This document shows positions 35,265 to 44,817 of a stretch of 64,000 bases of DNA, piece by piece. The number at the start of each line of letters is the position of its first letter. Within the stretch, counting starts at the first letter, position 1. Made by a program: the position numbers and the translations under genes. The stretch lies in assembly GCA_046291875.1 (NCBI GenBank), contig JBKBSF010000008.1, forward strand, positions 62,001-126,000, written 5' to 3'. The stretch is from SKVR01 sp046291875. Its GTDB lineage: Bacteria; Bacteroidota; Bacteroidia; Bacteroidales; UBA7960. The notes under the pieces were generated by a model. It was not told the origin of the DNA. It made no database searches and was given only the letters and a program-made list of their open reading frames with translations.

Positions 35265-36932
35265 TTATCCTATATCTTTTTCCATGATTTGCCTGGCTCG
35301 TTGCAGAGCCGTATGGATCTCGGGGCAGATATTTTCATTCCCCACCATGGCCAGCACACCGGCGCGTTCGAGGGCATGATGTGTTTTTTCCTGCAGTCCA
35401 CTGATAATTATAGGGATATTGCTCTTCCGGGTTTTGTGAATGAAACTCTCAAGGTTCTTGATTCCAGTAGAATCGATAAAAGGCACCAGTCTCATCCTGA
35501 TGATACGCACACGGGGTTTCTGGCCCAGTTGTTTATCAGCTTCATAGAATTTGTTGACAACACCAAAGAAAAAGGGGCCTCTTACCTGGAATACCTCAAC
35601 TCCTTCCGGAATTTCGAGGTGTTCCTGATCATCAGAAATATGTGAGGTTTCACCTTTTACTTCTGTGGTCAGCAGTGCTACCTCAGAGGTCTCTACTACT
35701 CTTCTTACAAACAGAAAGGCAGCCAGTACCACCCCAAACTGGATCGCAACGGTAATGTCGACCAGGACTGTAAGAAGAAAAGTGACAAGCATTACCGACA
35801 GGTCGCTTTTGGTATTTCTGAACATCCCTTTGAAAGAGCGCCATTCGCTCATATTATAAGCCACTACAAAGAGTATCCCGGCCAGGGCTGGCATAGGGAT
35901 AAGCCTGGCCCATTTGCCAAAAAACAAAAGTATCATCAACACCACAACAGCGTGCATCATACCTGCAACAGGCGTAAGGCCACCGTTGCGTATGTTGGTC
36001 ATGGTGCGGGCTATGGCACCACAGGCAGGAATTCCTCCAAAAAGCGGCACAACAATATTTGCTACCCCATTGGCAATTAGCTCAGTGTTGGGTCTGTGGC
36101 GGTAGCCTGTGGCTCCGTCGGCCACCATAGCCGATAGCAGCGACTCTATTGACCCCAGCATGGCTATGGAGAATGCAGGAAGAAGCAATACCCTGAAACT
36201 GCTGAAGCTCATTTGTGGCAACTCCGGCGAGGGGATCTGGGCCGACAGCTCTCCAAATTTGCTCCCGATGGTCTCAACAGGCAGATTAAACACATTCACC
36301 ACCACTACACTGCCGATGATAGCAAGCAAAGACCCGGGTATTTTTGATGAGATGCGGCCTCCGTAAACCGTTATCAGAATGGTAGCCATACCCAAAAGCA
36401 GAGCATAGGGGTTAAGGGTAGTGGCATGCTGGGCATAAAACACCAGCTTGTCAATGGTATCGGCGGGCACATCACCCCCTCCCATGCCAAAGAAATCTTT
36501 CACCTGGCTGAAAAGAATAATCAGGGCAATACCACTGGTGAAGCCCACGATAATGGGATAGGGCATAAACTGTATAAGGGTTCCGATTTTCAGCACACCG
36601 AATAAAACTGTCATCACCCCGGCCATCATGGTGGCAAGCAGCAATCCTTCCACCCCGAATTCAGCAACAATTCCATACAATATCACAATGAAAGCACCTG
36701 TAGGCCCGGCAATCTGCACACGACTGCCTCCCAGCATTGAAATGAGGAAACCTCCGATAACAGCAGTGATCAACCCACGTTCAGGATTTACTCCCGAGGC
36801 GATGGCCAGAGCAATGGAAAGAGGAAGGGCCACAATGCCTACCACGATACCGGCTGTAAGATCGGCAGCGAGTTTTTCACGGTTGTACCCCTTAAGGGTA
36901 TCAATTAATTTAGGTCTGAATTCAACCCACAT
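35265..36932 (-). CDS. SulP-family anion transporter with STAS domain
   Basis: The 555-residue protein has the SLC26/SulP layout: an N-terminal helix domain with AGIVVGIVALPLSIALAIA and IAGPTGAFIVILYG (about residues 73-86), about 12-14 membrane helices, and a cytoplasmic STAS domain at the C-terminus (about 435-545, FQVRGPFFFGVVNKFYE and MRLVPFIDSTGIKNLE). It should take up sulfate, bicarbonate or another anion. Its start overlaps the glycosyltransferase stop by 11 bases; the glycosyltransferase gene lies upstream on the same strand. Confidence 0.94.
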   Translation of the reverse strand: MWVEFRPKLIDTLKGYNREKLAADLTAGIVVGIVALPLSIALAIASGVNPERGLITAVIGGFLISMLGGSRVQIAGPTGAFIVILYGIVAEFGVEGLLLATMMAGVMTVLFGVLKIGTLIQFMPYPIIVGFTSGIALIILFSQVKDFFGMGGGDVPADTIDKLVFYAQHATTLNPYALLLGMATILITVYGGRISSKIPGSLLAIIGSVVVVNVFNLPVETIGSKFGELSAQIPSPELPQMSFSSFRVLLLPAFSIAMLGSIESLLSAMVADGATGYRHRPNTELIANGVANIVVPLFGGIPACGAIARTMTNIRNGGLTPVAGMMHAVVVLMILLFFGKWARLIPMPALAGILFVVAYNMSEWRSFKGMFRNTKSDLSVMLVTFLLTVLVDITVAIQFGVVLAAFLFVRRVVETSEVALLTTEVKGETSHISDDQEHLEIPEGVEVFQVRGPFFFGVVNKFYEADKQLGQKPRVRIIRMRLVPFIDSTGIKNLESFIHKTRKSNIPIIISGLQEKTHHALERAGVLAMVGNENICPEIHTALQRARQIMEKDIG

Positions 36933-38217
36933 GATTTGAGGGAATTAGTGTTGTGAGATACTGTGTAAGACTGCGACGAGAATACTTTGCAATAGCAGCA
37001 TAGTGGGGTTCATATTCCTTCTCCATACATTTTTCGATGAATGCGGCTATTTCCCCGGCGTTGGCATAATCGAACATCACCCCTGCACGGGTATCTTCCA
37101 ATATGCTTGCTGCTTCGCCCTTGGGGGGCCCCAGACCCACGACAATCCTTCCTGCCGCCATGTATTCAAACAACTTACCAGTGAGGATCCCCTGGTTTTG
37201 GCTGGTATCCGGGATAACCAGCAAGAGCATGTCGGCAGTGTGCATACGTGCAATGGCCGTTTTGTGGTCGGCATGACCTGAAAACTCCACCTTACCGGGA
37301 AAATTCTCCTGCAGGGCATTGCGCCAAGTATCGCAGATCTGCCCGGTAAAATGCAACCGTATCCTTGAAAAGTACTCAGGCTTAAGCATTTTTATCGCAT
37401 GTATCAATCCATCGAGCCGGTAGGAGTCGGCAAGGGTTCCCACATAAGCCAGGGTGAAAGTATCTGCTTTGATCCGGGGAGGAACCTCTCTGAAATCATC
37501 GCTGTCGTAGCCATTGTAAACCACCTTAAACCTGGCAGCATACTCCTCACCCACTTTCTGCACAAACATATTGCTGATAAAATTGCTTACCGTAACAACG
37601 GTATCTGCCTGTGCAAGCACCTGTTTTTCCAGTTGCCGGTCTTTCCTGCGGATCATGGGCAAATGCAGCAAATCCTTGTAGTAAAAAATATCGGTCCAGG
37701 GGTCGCGCAGATCGGCAATCCAGCGAAGCTGAGGAAATTCTTTTTTAAGCTTAAGCCCTACCAGCTGTGTTGAATGAGGCGGACTGGTGGTGATCAGGTA
37801 GGGGATGTTTTCCTCCTGTATAAGCTTACGTGCCTGTTGCAAGGCAAAGCGGTTCCAGCCTACCCTGGCATCGGGCACAAAGAGATTTCCCCTCAGAAAG
37901 CGCGACACGGTGCTACCCATACCGGTATTCTGCTCATTGGCAAAGCCTGAGTAGGGTACATGAGTCCGTCGCATAATTCTTTTGTACAAGGCATAGGGTT
38001 CCCGGGTAGAAGTGGTATACACCCTGAGATGGGCAGGCACTTCCTTGAGCAGGCTTGCATCGGCTATGGGGTAGGTTGCCTGGCCCGGATCCACTGTAAG
38101 CACAATGGGCTCAAACCCAAATTCGGGAAGATACCGGCAAAATTTCAACCAGCGCTGTACACCCGGCCCTCCGCTGGGGGGCCAATAATAAGTCAATATA
38201 AGTACCTTCTCCTTCAT
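36922..38217 (-). CDS. GT4-like glycosyltransferase
   Basis: The 431-residue protein starts at ATG 38217 (MKEKVLILTYYWPP); the frame is open 42 bases further. It has two Rossmann lobes as in GT-B enzymes. The N-lobe shows SGGPGVQRWLKFCRYLPEFG and the acceptor region, the C-lobe TLAYVGTLADSYRLDGLI and the donor-binding GKLFEYMAAGRIVVGLGPP with Glu. It probably transfers a sugar from a nucleotide sugar in surface polysaccharide or lipopolysaccharide assembly. No other polysaccharide genes are nearby. It overlaps the SulP gene by 11 bases. Confidence 0.88.
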   Translation of the reverse strand: MKEKVLILTYYWPPSGGPGVQRWLKFCRYLPEFGFEPIVLTVDPGQATYPIADASLLKEVPAHLRVYTTSTREPYALYKRIMRRTHVPYSGFANEQNTGMGSTVSRFLRGNLFVPDARVGWNRFALQQARKLIQEENIPYLITTSPPHSTQLVGLKLKKEFPQLRWIADLRDPWTDIFYYKDLLHLPMIRRKDRQLEKQVLAQADTVVTVSNFISNMFVQKVGEEYAARFKVVYNGYDSDDFREVPPRIKADTFTLAYVGTLADSYRLDGLIHAIKMLKPEYFSRIRLHFTGQICDTWRNALQENFPGKVEFSGHADHKTAIARMHTADMLLLVIPDTSQNQGILTGKLFEYMAAGRIVVGLGPPKGEAASILEDTRAGVMFDYANAGEIAAFIEKCMEKEYEPHYAAIAKYSRRSLTQYLTTLIPSNHVG

Positions 38218-38293
38218 GCAAATCCCCTTTTTGGGAAAAACCGTGCAAGAGGCTTCCATTCAACCCCTCGTAACCACAGCAGGAAAACAAATG

Positions 38294-38397
38294 GGCTGTT
38301 TCAAAAACCTTACAGGACATTGTTAAACTGCATCCGTCGGGGAGCAATCTTGATTTCCCTGATGGGCCTGCAGGCCTGAAAAGCTTTTGAAACAGCC
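38294..38397. terminator. Long-loop hairpin between YfhO and glycosyltransferase genes
   Basis: GGCTGTTTCAAAA (38294-38306) is perfectly complementary to 38385-38397. Partial pairing continues inward (ACCTTACAGG against CCTGAAAAGC), and the loop is 78 nt. It follows the YfhO stop and has the same GGCTGT core as the hairpin after pepD. Confidence 0.6.
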
Positions 38398-38405
38398 TGA
38401 ATTAA

Positions 38406-40919
38406 CTAGGGGTTCGTCTGAACCTTTGCTGACGATTTTTTCCACCACCAGAACACAAACGCAGCCAGTGCAATCACAAGCAATGCACTGAAGGCGAAGG
38501 CAATCTTCTCACCCACAAAATACGAGCGGGGTTCGAAACGGAATTCCACTTCCACATCGCGTCCTGCAGGCAGTATCATAGCTCTGAGTATATAATTGGC
38601 CCGGAAATGGTTGGCGGGTTCTCCATTCACAAAAACCTTCCAGCCATCAGGATAATACACCTCAGAAAATACAGCCATCTGGCTGGCTCTTGAAGAGTAG
38701 CGGTACACAAGCTTGTTGGGCTGGTAATGAATCAGTTCGATGTTAGACAGGCTGTCGAACTTCATATCTGAGGTGTCGATTTTGTCCTCGAAGCGGATAT
38801 CGACCACCGCGACTATCGCCGGATCAATGTCCCAAAGCAATTCCAGTTCCTCATCTGCATTGGCCGCCCAATGCAATTCTTTGATAAACCATGCATTCCC
38901 CAATGCATCGGGGTTAAAGCTTGCGGCGGGCTGACGGTTTTGGTCGGGCAGAATGTAATAGCGGGTATTGAGCATATTGAGCACTTCCATATTGCCTTGA
39001 GTAATATGGTGATCGATAAGCTCCTGGTAACGTTGCAGCTTTGCACCGTGATACCCCCCTATGGAGCTGTGGAACCAGCTGGTTGAGGCATCATTGAAGG
39101 TGCTCACTGTAAGATTGTATACCCTGAAATGTTTCTCGGTATCCTGCAGTATTTGCTGGTTGGCCCGTGTCATGGGGAATGGGTTCTCCACCTGACGCCG
39201 GGGTACGAAATTGCTGTCGTCGAAATAGCGTCTGTTGATGGGCCACATGTCGGCGATGATCAGTACTGCCAGTACTGCCACCAACACGCCCCGTTTGATC
39301 TTTTGCATGGCAAAAAGGGCAACAGTGGCTGCTGTGAGGCATATAAACACCAGGCTACGAAGCGCATCTGCTCTGAAGATTCCTATGCGCATACGCTCCA
39401 CTTCACCCCAGTGCAGAGCCAGTTGAGGATTATCAGCCCCATGCAGAGCCAGCATATTGCGCTCAGCCTGGCTCAGGAAATCAAGAAAAACGCCTGGCAT
39501 CACATACAAAACCACAAGCAAGCCTGCTGTGAGCCCAAAACTCCAGTAAAAGGGTTTACTCTTAACCTTCAGCAAATCAGGGTTCTGGTACCACTTATGC
39601 AACCCAAGGAAGGCCAGCAAAGGTATACATAGCTCTGCAATAACCAGGGTCATACTTACCGCTCTGAACTTGCTGTATCCAGGCACGTACTGTATAAAGA
39701 AATCGGTGAACCATTGCAGGTTTTTTCCCCAGGCCAGCAGGATGGAAAGTGCTATGGCCATTAGAAGAGCCCAACGAAACAAGCCTTTCACATAGAACAA
39801 TGCCAGCACAAAAAGGAAAAACACCACAGCACCCACATAAACAGGCCCTGAGGTAAAGGGCTGGTCTCCCCAGTATTGGTTTACATAGCTGCCTGCCTGC
39901 AAATTCTGAATGATAAAATCGATAAATGCGGGTGAATGTCTGTCCAGTACTTCCATGGCCGCACGTTGCTGCGATGGGGTTCCCTGGTTGGCCGCGATAA
40001 GTTCGTCATACAACAGGGGAGCTGAGGCACCCCCTTTTACATTGGGAATAAGCAGGCTGAGGGTTTCCTGGCGGCCATAGCTCCATTGGGTAATATAGGC
40101 CGGGTCGAGCCCCCGGGGATTGATACGCTCGTCGGAAGTAAGCTCAGTACCCCCGCGCATGGTATGGGCGGTATAGCTGTAGGTTGACCAGAAACCACTT
40201 ATGTTTACACCAATGGCAATGATAGCACCCGCAAGCAAAACACCGGAGGCTTTCATGAATTCCATGTGTCTTCCTTCGCGAATCTGCCCTATCAGCTCCG
40301 ATATACCATAAAAGACCACTATGATAAGCAGGTAATAGGTGATCTGGAGGTGATTGGCAAACAACTGCAAGGCAAGAAAAATAGTAAAGAGCAAACCTCC
40401 CGCTGCATATTTGCCTTTGAAAGTATAGATGATGGAGGCAAACACAGGTGCCATGTAGGCAATGGCCAGTGCTTTGGAGTTATGCCCCGCCTCTATGATA
40501 ATGAAATGATAGGAGGAGAAGGCAAATCCCAGGGCCCCCAGCAGAGCAATCCACACATTAACTTTCAGCAAGAGCATACAAATAAAAAATCCTACAAAAT
40601 AGAGGAATATCATATCGGCAGGCCTTGGCAGCCCCAGCGTAAAAATCTTATGGAAGAAATTGGCAATATTGCTGGCGTAGATCACGGAGATCTGGAAGGC
40701 AGGCATACCACCAAACATAGAGTTGGTCCATAAGGCTTCCTCACCGGTTTCTTTACGGAATTCCTTGATCTCGCGAGCCATCCCTTCAAACTTCACAATA
40801 TCAGGCTGCAAAAGCCTTTTGCCTTCGAGCACGGGGCTTACATAGGCAATACTCAGGATCAAAAAAATGAGCAAAGCACCCACATGGGGGATAAACTTTT
40901 TCAGGTCAGATGTTTGCAT
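38406..40919 (-). CDS. YfhO-family polytopic membrane protein
   Basis: The 837-residue protein has a first membrane helix near residues 12-30, then about a dozen more up to residue 560, then a large soluble C-terminal domain of about 230 residues before a last helix near 805-825. Features such as TNSMFGGMPAFQISV and AGHNSKALAIAYM are those of YfhO proteins, GT-C-like membrane proteins. In Gram-positive bacteria they glycosylate lipoteichoic acid; in Bacteroidota they probably modify some surface glycan using a lipid-linked sugar. The acceptor is unknown. DUF4834 lies 20 bases upstream on the same strand. Confidence 0.87.
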   Translation of the reverse strand: MQTSDLKKFIPHVGALLIFLILSIAYVSPVLEGKRLLQPDIVKFEGMAREIKEFRKETGEEALWTNSMFGGMPAFQISVIYASNIANFFHKIFTLGLPRPADMIFLYFVGFFICMLLLKVNVWIALLGALGFAFSSYHFIIIEAGHNSKALAIAYMAPVFASIIYTFKGKYAAGGLLFTIFLALQLFANHLQITYYLLIIVVFYGISELIGQIREGRHMEFMKASGVLLAGAIIAIGVNISGFWSTYSYTAHTMRGGTELTSDERINPRGLDPAYITQWSYGRQETLSLLIPNVKGGASAPLLYDELIAANQGTPSQQRAAMEVLDRHSPAFIDFIIQNLQAGSYVNQYWGDQPFTSGPVYVGAVVFFLFVLALFYVKGLFRWALLMAIALSILLAWGKNLQWFTDFFIQYVPGYSKFRAVSMTLVIAELCIPLLAFLGLHKWYQNPDLLKVKSKPFYWSFGLTAGLLVVLYVMPGVFLDFLSQAERNMLALHGADNPQLALHWGEVERMRIGIFRADALRSLVFICLTAATVALFAMQKIKRGVLVAVLAVLIIADMWPINRRYFDDSNFVPRRQVENPFPMTRANQQILQDTEKHFRVYNLTVSTFNDASTSWFHSSIGGYHGAKLQRYQELIDHHITQGNMEVLNMLNTRYYILPDQNRQPAASFNPDALGNAWFIKELHWAANADEELELLWDIDPAIVAVVDIRFEDKIDTSDMKFDSLSNIELIHYQPNKLVYRYSSRASQMAVFSEVYYPDGWKVFVNGEPANHFRANYILRAMILPAGRDVEVEFRFEPRSYFVGEKIAFAFSALLVIALAAFVFWWWKKSSAKVQTNP

Positions 40920-40939
40920 AGTGTTATAATGTACTTTGG

Positions 40940-41227
40940 TTAGGGTTTATCGTCATTTTGGGGTTTCTCCTCAAGGTCTTCGAAGTCGACATACTCGCCG
41001 ATCTGATCGAGCGATTTGCTGCTGTCAGAGCTCTTTTTGTAGGAAACATGAGGACCTTTGCCTTGGGCAGGTTCATCATCGGGTCGCAGATGAGGGTTTT
41101 GTTCATAGAACTTTCTCTTTACCCTGCCCAGGTACCAGCGAACCAGATAAGGCAGAATATACAGGGTAAAAACCCTGAAGGCAAGGTAAATAAGTATAAA
41201 TGTGGCAATAATTCTGAGTAAAGGCAT
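40940..41227 (-). CDS. DUF4834 small membrane protein
   Basis: The 95-residue protein has one N-terminal membrane helix (about 4-32), a basic turn (RWYLGRVKRKFYEQN), and a long charged tail rich in Asp, Glu and Lys (residues 45-95), as in DUF4834. Function is unknown. It starts an operon with the YfhO gene. The tail lies in the cytoplasm by the positive-inside rule. Confidence 0.82.
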   Translation of the reverse strand: MPLLRIIATFILIYLAFRVFTLYILPYLVRWYLGRVKRKFYEQNPHLRPDDEPAQGKGPHVSYKKSSDSSKSLDQIGEYVDFEDLEEKPQNDDKP

Positions 41228-41354
41228 GGGATTGCGTTCTTTGGGGCACAGCCTGCAAGCTGCTGCTCCATCGGATTTAAAAACAATTCATTATACATTC
41301 AACCCATTAGGTTGGGGCAAAAGTAAGAAAAAGGCGGCAAAGGGATCAAAATAA

Positions 41355-41390
41355 AAATGGGTTGTTTCTTTTTTGTGAAACAACCCATTT
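41355..41390 (-). terminator. Terminator of rpmH
   Basis: AAATGGGTTGTTTC (41355-41368) and GAAACAACCCATTT (41377-41390) make a perfect 14-bp stem with an eight-base loop. It lies 34 nt after the rpmH stop on the minus strand; the next bases on that strand are TTATTTTGATCC. The plus-strand side has no T-run. Confidence 0.8.
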
Positions 41391-41423
41391 GGTGAGTAAA
41401 AGTGAGCTTTTACTTCAAATGTC

Positions 41424-41579
41424 TTACTTATGCGTTTTTTCGCTGGAAACGGTAAGTCTTTTTCTTCCTTTAGCTCTTCTGGCAGCCAAAACTTTGCGGC
41501 CATTGGCAGATTCCATTCTAGCCCTGAAACCGTGCTTATTTTTCCTGCGTCTTCTTGAGGGTTGGTATGTCCTTTTCAT
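41424..41579 (-). CDS. rpmH: 50S ribosomal protein L34
   Basis: The reverse strand reads MKRTYQPSRRRRKNKHGFRA, the first 20 residues of a 51-residue basic protein. The family signature KNKHGFRARM and the C-terminal RRAKGRKRL are intact. L34 is a component of the large ribosomal subunit, near the exit tunnel on 23S rRNA. The gene stands alone with its own promoter and terminator; rnpA and dnaA, common neighbours in other phyla, are not here. It is too short for usual ORF cut-offs. Confidence 0.97.
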   Translation of the reverse strand: MKRTYQPSRRRRKNKHGFRARMESANGRKVLAARRAKGRKRLTVSSEKTHK

Positions 41580-41691
41580 TACTGTAAATATTTTGCTGTG
41601 AATACTTTATGTGCCGGCTTTTACTGCATAGGCTGCCAACAACCTGATGACTATATTTTTTGAAAAATTGAATGCCTGATTTTTAGGACTG

Positions 41692-41722
41692 CAAAGATAG
41701 ACAATACTTTTTTATTCCCAAA
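41692..41722 (-). promoter_or_regulatory. rpmH promoter with -33 and -7 boxes
   Basis: On the minus strand TTTG (41722-41719), a 19-nt spacer and TATCTTTG (41699-41692) match the Bacteroidota sigma-ABfr promoter (TTTG, 19-21 nt, TAnnTTTG). Transcription would start near 41685, giving a leader of about 105 nt. Confidence 0.8.
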
Positions 41723-41796
41723 TGCTTTTGTGTATTTTTTTCGCAATTAGGTCAGACCCTTGCCATACCCCCCACCCGAGGCCTCCGATTTCAACC

Positions 41797-42885
41797 TCAG
41801 GGCAGAAACACCCCTTCATTGATTTCATAATACCGCCTGAGCAGATCGGCAGCCAGGCAGGAATGCACCGGGATGACTCCCAGCAGATCGCCTACCATGA
41901 TCTGATCCCAGTACTCCTCCGGGCAAAAAAAGATTCCATGCTCCTGCGAAAGCCTGTCGATATAAACAGGTTTGGAGAAAGGCTCCCATCGTTTGCCAGT
42001 GAACCGCACCACCTCTCCATATACCTTTTCGTTGTCGGAAAGCAGAATAGAATCTTTGGAGAGGTGTACAGCTCCGGCATATAACACTATTTCATTGCGT
42101 TGCTTATGACGTGCCACCACAGGGGCAGCCACAACCATGGCAATATGTTCGAGGTCGCAGGAAGCCAGGTGGTATTGCATCAGATCGTAAAACACAAAAT
42201 TCCCGGGCCGTATTTCGTCTACACCTTCAAAATCACTCTCCAGGCTGCAGGTTGGGGTATCGCCCCACGAAGCAATAATACCCGGATACTGCTTTTTGAA
42301 CTGCGCCGTAACCTGGGCCAGCTGTTCGGTACCTTTCCTGAAGATCTTATGCACCTCGTTGAGCGACTGGGTGTGATAAGCATGGCCAGCATGGGCAACG
42401 AATCCATAAAAGTGCAGTAAAGGGTTCTGAGCGGCAAGGCTCAGCAGCTGGGCTATACGGTCTGTTTCATCGAAATAGTATCCGGTACGGTGGCTTCCCA
42501 CATCCAGCTTTACATAAAAATCTACCGGGTGCTTCAACTCCTGTTGCAATGCAGGCAGAGCGTCTTCATCGGCCAGCAGGATACCCAGCCTGATTGTGGG
42601 GGCCAGCTGGTTGATCCGGTCGGTTTCCCGGATGTTTACCGGGAATGCAACCATTATATCTTTCCAGCCATCGGCAGCAAAGTACGCGGCCATTGAAAAA
42701 GATGAAACGGTAATCTTTTCCACACCCGCCTCGCGAAACCATCTGCCGATGGCTTGCGACTGGTGGGTTTTGAAATGTGGTCTGAAACCTACGCCGGTTT
42801 TGGCAGCCTTTTCGGCCATGTGGCGGATATTTCTCCGGCACTTGTCCTCATCAACTACCAGCACCGGCGAGCTTATGTCGTCCAT
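41797..42885 (-). CDS. D-threonine aldolase/D-serine dehydratase-like PLP enzyme
   Basis: The 362-residue protein has an alanine-racemase-like PLP barrel followed by a beta domain. PLP-binding lysine lies in RPHFKTHQS (about residue 39), next to the SPVLVVDEDKCRRNI N-terminus. The C-terminal VHSC (about residue 340) gives the His-x-Cys pair that binds zinc in D-serine dehydratases and D-threonine aldolases. It should act on a D-beta-hydroxy amino acid. Which of the two reactions it catalyses cannot be told from the sequence. It lies 33 bases after the formiminotransferase-cyclodeaminase gene on the same strand. Confidence 0.87.
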   Translation of the reverse strand: MDDISSPVLVVDEDKCRRNIRHMAEKAAKTGVGFRPHFKTHQSQAIGRWFREAGVEKITVSSFSMAAYFAADGWKDIMVAFPVNIRETDRINQLAPTIRLGILLADEDALPALQQELKHPVDFYVKLDVGSHRTGYYFDETDRIAQLLSLAAQNPLLHFYGFVAHAGHAYHTQSLNEVHKIFRKGTEQLAQVTAQFKKQYPGIIASWGDTPTCSLESDFEGVDEIRPGNFVFYDLMQYHLASCDLEHIAMVVAAPVVARHKQRNEIVLYAGAVHLSKDSILLSDNEKVYGEVVRFTGKRWEPFSKPVYIDRLSQEHGIFFCPEEYWDQIMVGDLLGVIPVHSCLAADLLRRYYEINEGVFLP

Positions 42886-42918
42886 AATTTTTCTTTTGAA
42901 GTTTTATTGTTAAAGGTA

Positions 42919-44604
42919 TCAGCCGATTTTTTGCTCTACCATACGCAGGATCTCCTGTTCGCGGGCAATGGCAGCATCCTGAATCTCTTTTCCTTTGGCA
43001 ATAATCTCTTCCACAAAGGCTTTGTCTTCCAGGTCGGCAGTATTGATCTTCACATTCATAAATGCCCCCATAACAGCTGTTCGGGCGCACAATGCTCCTA
43101 CTCCTGCATCGGTTACAGAGTTGGGGTTGCCTCTCTCTACCATTTCTGCAATCACCTCCATACTCTCGTAAGCCTTTTGCATTACGCGGAAAGGAACTTC
43201 AATGGCGTAGCGTGTGGCATCCTGGATTGCTTTCTTGCGGAAGGCCTTCTCCTGGTCAGAAGATTTGGGTAGCCCAAAGGCATCCATGATACGGTTGAAA
43301 GAGCGTGTATCTTCGTCAACCAGCCAGGTAAGCTCATCTTTAATAGCTTGTCCTTTCTCGGCCCAGTTGCCAAAGAGCTCCCACTGATCGTCCCAGCCTC
43401 TTTTGTGAGAAGAGAGGTTGGCCACCATGGTAGCAAGAGAAATGCCCAATGCCCCTACATAGGCAGATACAGATCCGCCACCGGGAGCAGGAGATTCGCT
43501 GGCAGTTTCATCTGCAAACTGCTGGAGGTTCATGTCTACCAGTTTCTTTCCTTCTTCCTCTGCCAGCATGTACTCTATGATCTTTTCTTTGGGATTGAAG
43601 GGTTTCAGATCATCAAGTCCCATGGATTTCACTGCTATTTTGATCAGTTCAGATTCCGAAACACCCACGCTGCGTTGTTGTTTGCGCAGGAAATATTTCC
43701 CTGCATCCACCAAAGCTTTGAGCGGAACCAGCCCTACCAGCTCAGAACCGGTAACCCGGATACCTCTTTCGGCAGCTTTCTTTACCACCTCATCGAATGC
43801 CACATGCACCGGAGTAATGGAGATATTGGTAAGGTTCATGGATATCTGGGCAATACCATACTCCTCGATGAACCAGCCAATGGCCTTTACAGCTTTCAGA
43901 GTACCGGGAATAAATACTTTTTCACCTTTTTCATCTGTTACGATCTTTCCGGTAATGGGATTTCCTTCTCTTTTTACTCTTCCTTTCTCGCGCACATCAA
44001 AGGCAATGGAGTTGGCCCGGCGGGTAGAGGTGGTATTAAGGTTGATATTGTATGCCACCAGAAAGTCGCGTGCCCCTACGGCAGTAGCACCTGTACGGGG
44101 ATTAAAGGTAGCGGGGCCAAAATCGGGTTTCCATTCGGGATTCTTCAGTTTCTCTGGCAACCCTTCGTATTCGCCGCTGCGGCAGTTGGCCAGGTTTCGA
44201 CGTTTGGGTTCAAAGGCAGCATTTTCGTAGCAATACACGGGTATTTGCAACTCGTTGCCAATGCGCTCAGCCAGTTTTCGGGCATATTCCACCACTTCCT
44301 CCATGGAGATACTGGCAACGGGTACCAGCGGGCATACATCGGTGGCTCCCATACGCGGGTGCTCCCCTTTATGCTTGCTCATGTCGATCAGCTGAGAAGC
44401 TTTTCTGACAGCACGAAAAGCAGCTTCAATAACTTCATCGGGCGTTCCCACCAGGGTAACTACGGTACGATTGGTAGCTTTGCCGGGGTCTACATCCAGC
44501 AGCTTCACTCCTTCAACCGACTCTATCTCGGCAGTGATCTGCCTGATAATGCCCATATCATTTCCTTCACTAAAATTGGGTACACATTCGATTAACTTCT
44601 TCAT
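42919..44604 (-). CDS. ftcD: Bifunctional formiminotransferase-cyclodeaminase
   Basis: The 561-residue protein joins two enzymes of histidine degradation. The formiminotransferase part (about 1-330) has ECVPNFSEGND, HPRMGATDVCPLVP and VGLVPLKALVDAG. The cyclodeaminase part (about 350-560) has SESPAPGGGSVSAYVGALG and DAGVGALCARTAV. It moves a formimino group from formiminoglutamate to tetrahydrofolate and then forms methenyl-THF. The ATG at 44604 is used; the open frame upstream codes for a basic, non-homologous stretch. No hutH, hutU or hutI lies nearby. Confidence 0.96.
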   Translation of the reverse strand: MKKLIECVPNFSEGNDMGIIRQITAEIESVEGVKLLDVDPGKATNRTVVTLVGTPDEVIEAAFRAVRKASQLIDMSKHKGEHPRMGATDVCPLVPVASISMEEVVEYARKLAERIGNELQIPVYCYENAAFEPKRRNLANCRSGEYEGLPEKLKNPEWKPDFGPATFNPRTGATAVGARDFLVAYNINLNTTSTRRANSIAFDVREKGRVKREGNPITGKIVTDEKGEKVFIPGTLKAVKAIGWFIEEYGIAQISMNLTNISITPVHVAFDEVVKKAAERGIRVTGSELVGLVPLKALVDAGKYFLRKQQRSVGVSESELIKIAVKSMGLDDLKPFNPKEKIIEYMLAEEEGKKLVDMNLQQFADETASESPAPGGGSVSAYVGALGISLATMVANLSSHKRGWDDQWELFGNWAEKGQAIKDELTWLVDEDTRSFNRIMDAFGLPKSSDQEKAFRKKAIQDATRYAIEVPFRVMQKAYESMEVIAEMVERGNPNSVTDAGVGALCARTAVMGAFMNVKINTADLEDKAFVEEIIAKGKEIQDAAIAREQEILRMVEQKIG

Positions 44605-44761
44605 CTGTCTGTAATTTTTTTTGGGCCCGGTGAAACATCCAGAACGGGTCTTCAACCTGTTGCTTTCAGGCTGAATTATGAATACTGCACGAGGCCTGAT
44701 GTTTTGATTGTTAAGGGATAAAAAAGATTTTAGGGTTCGTTTTGATTTTGACACGAAATTA

Positions 44762-44794
44762 TAAAAAAAAAGCCACTGGCACCGGCCAATGGCT
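44762..44794 (-). terminator. rplS terminator
   Basis: On the minus strand AGCCATTGGC and GCCAGTGGCT (44794-44785 with 44780-44771) pair with one mismatch around a four-base loop, followed by nine T. It is 24 nt past the rplS stop. Confidence 0.88.
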
Positions 44795-44817
44795 TATTCT
44801 TTTGCAAGCAGAAAAGA

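Noticed and set aside
41291..41503. 70-codon open frame on the minus strand overlapping rpmH
   Set aside because: It uses another frame over rpmH and its terminator; the L34 frame is unambiguous.
43348..44595. 415-codon open frame on the plus strand
   Set aside because: It is the antisense shadow of formiminotransferase-cyclodeaminase, which has full family motifs; the antisense product is rich in His, Phe and Gln and resembles no protein.
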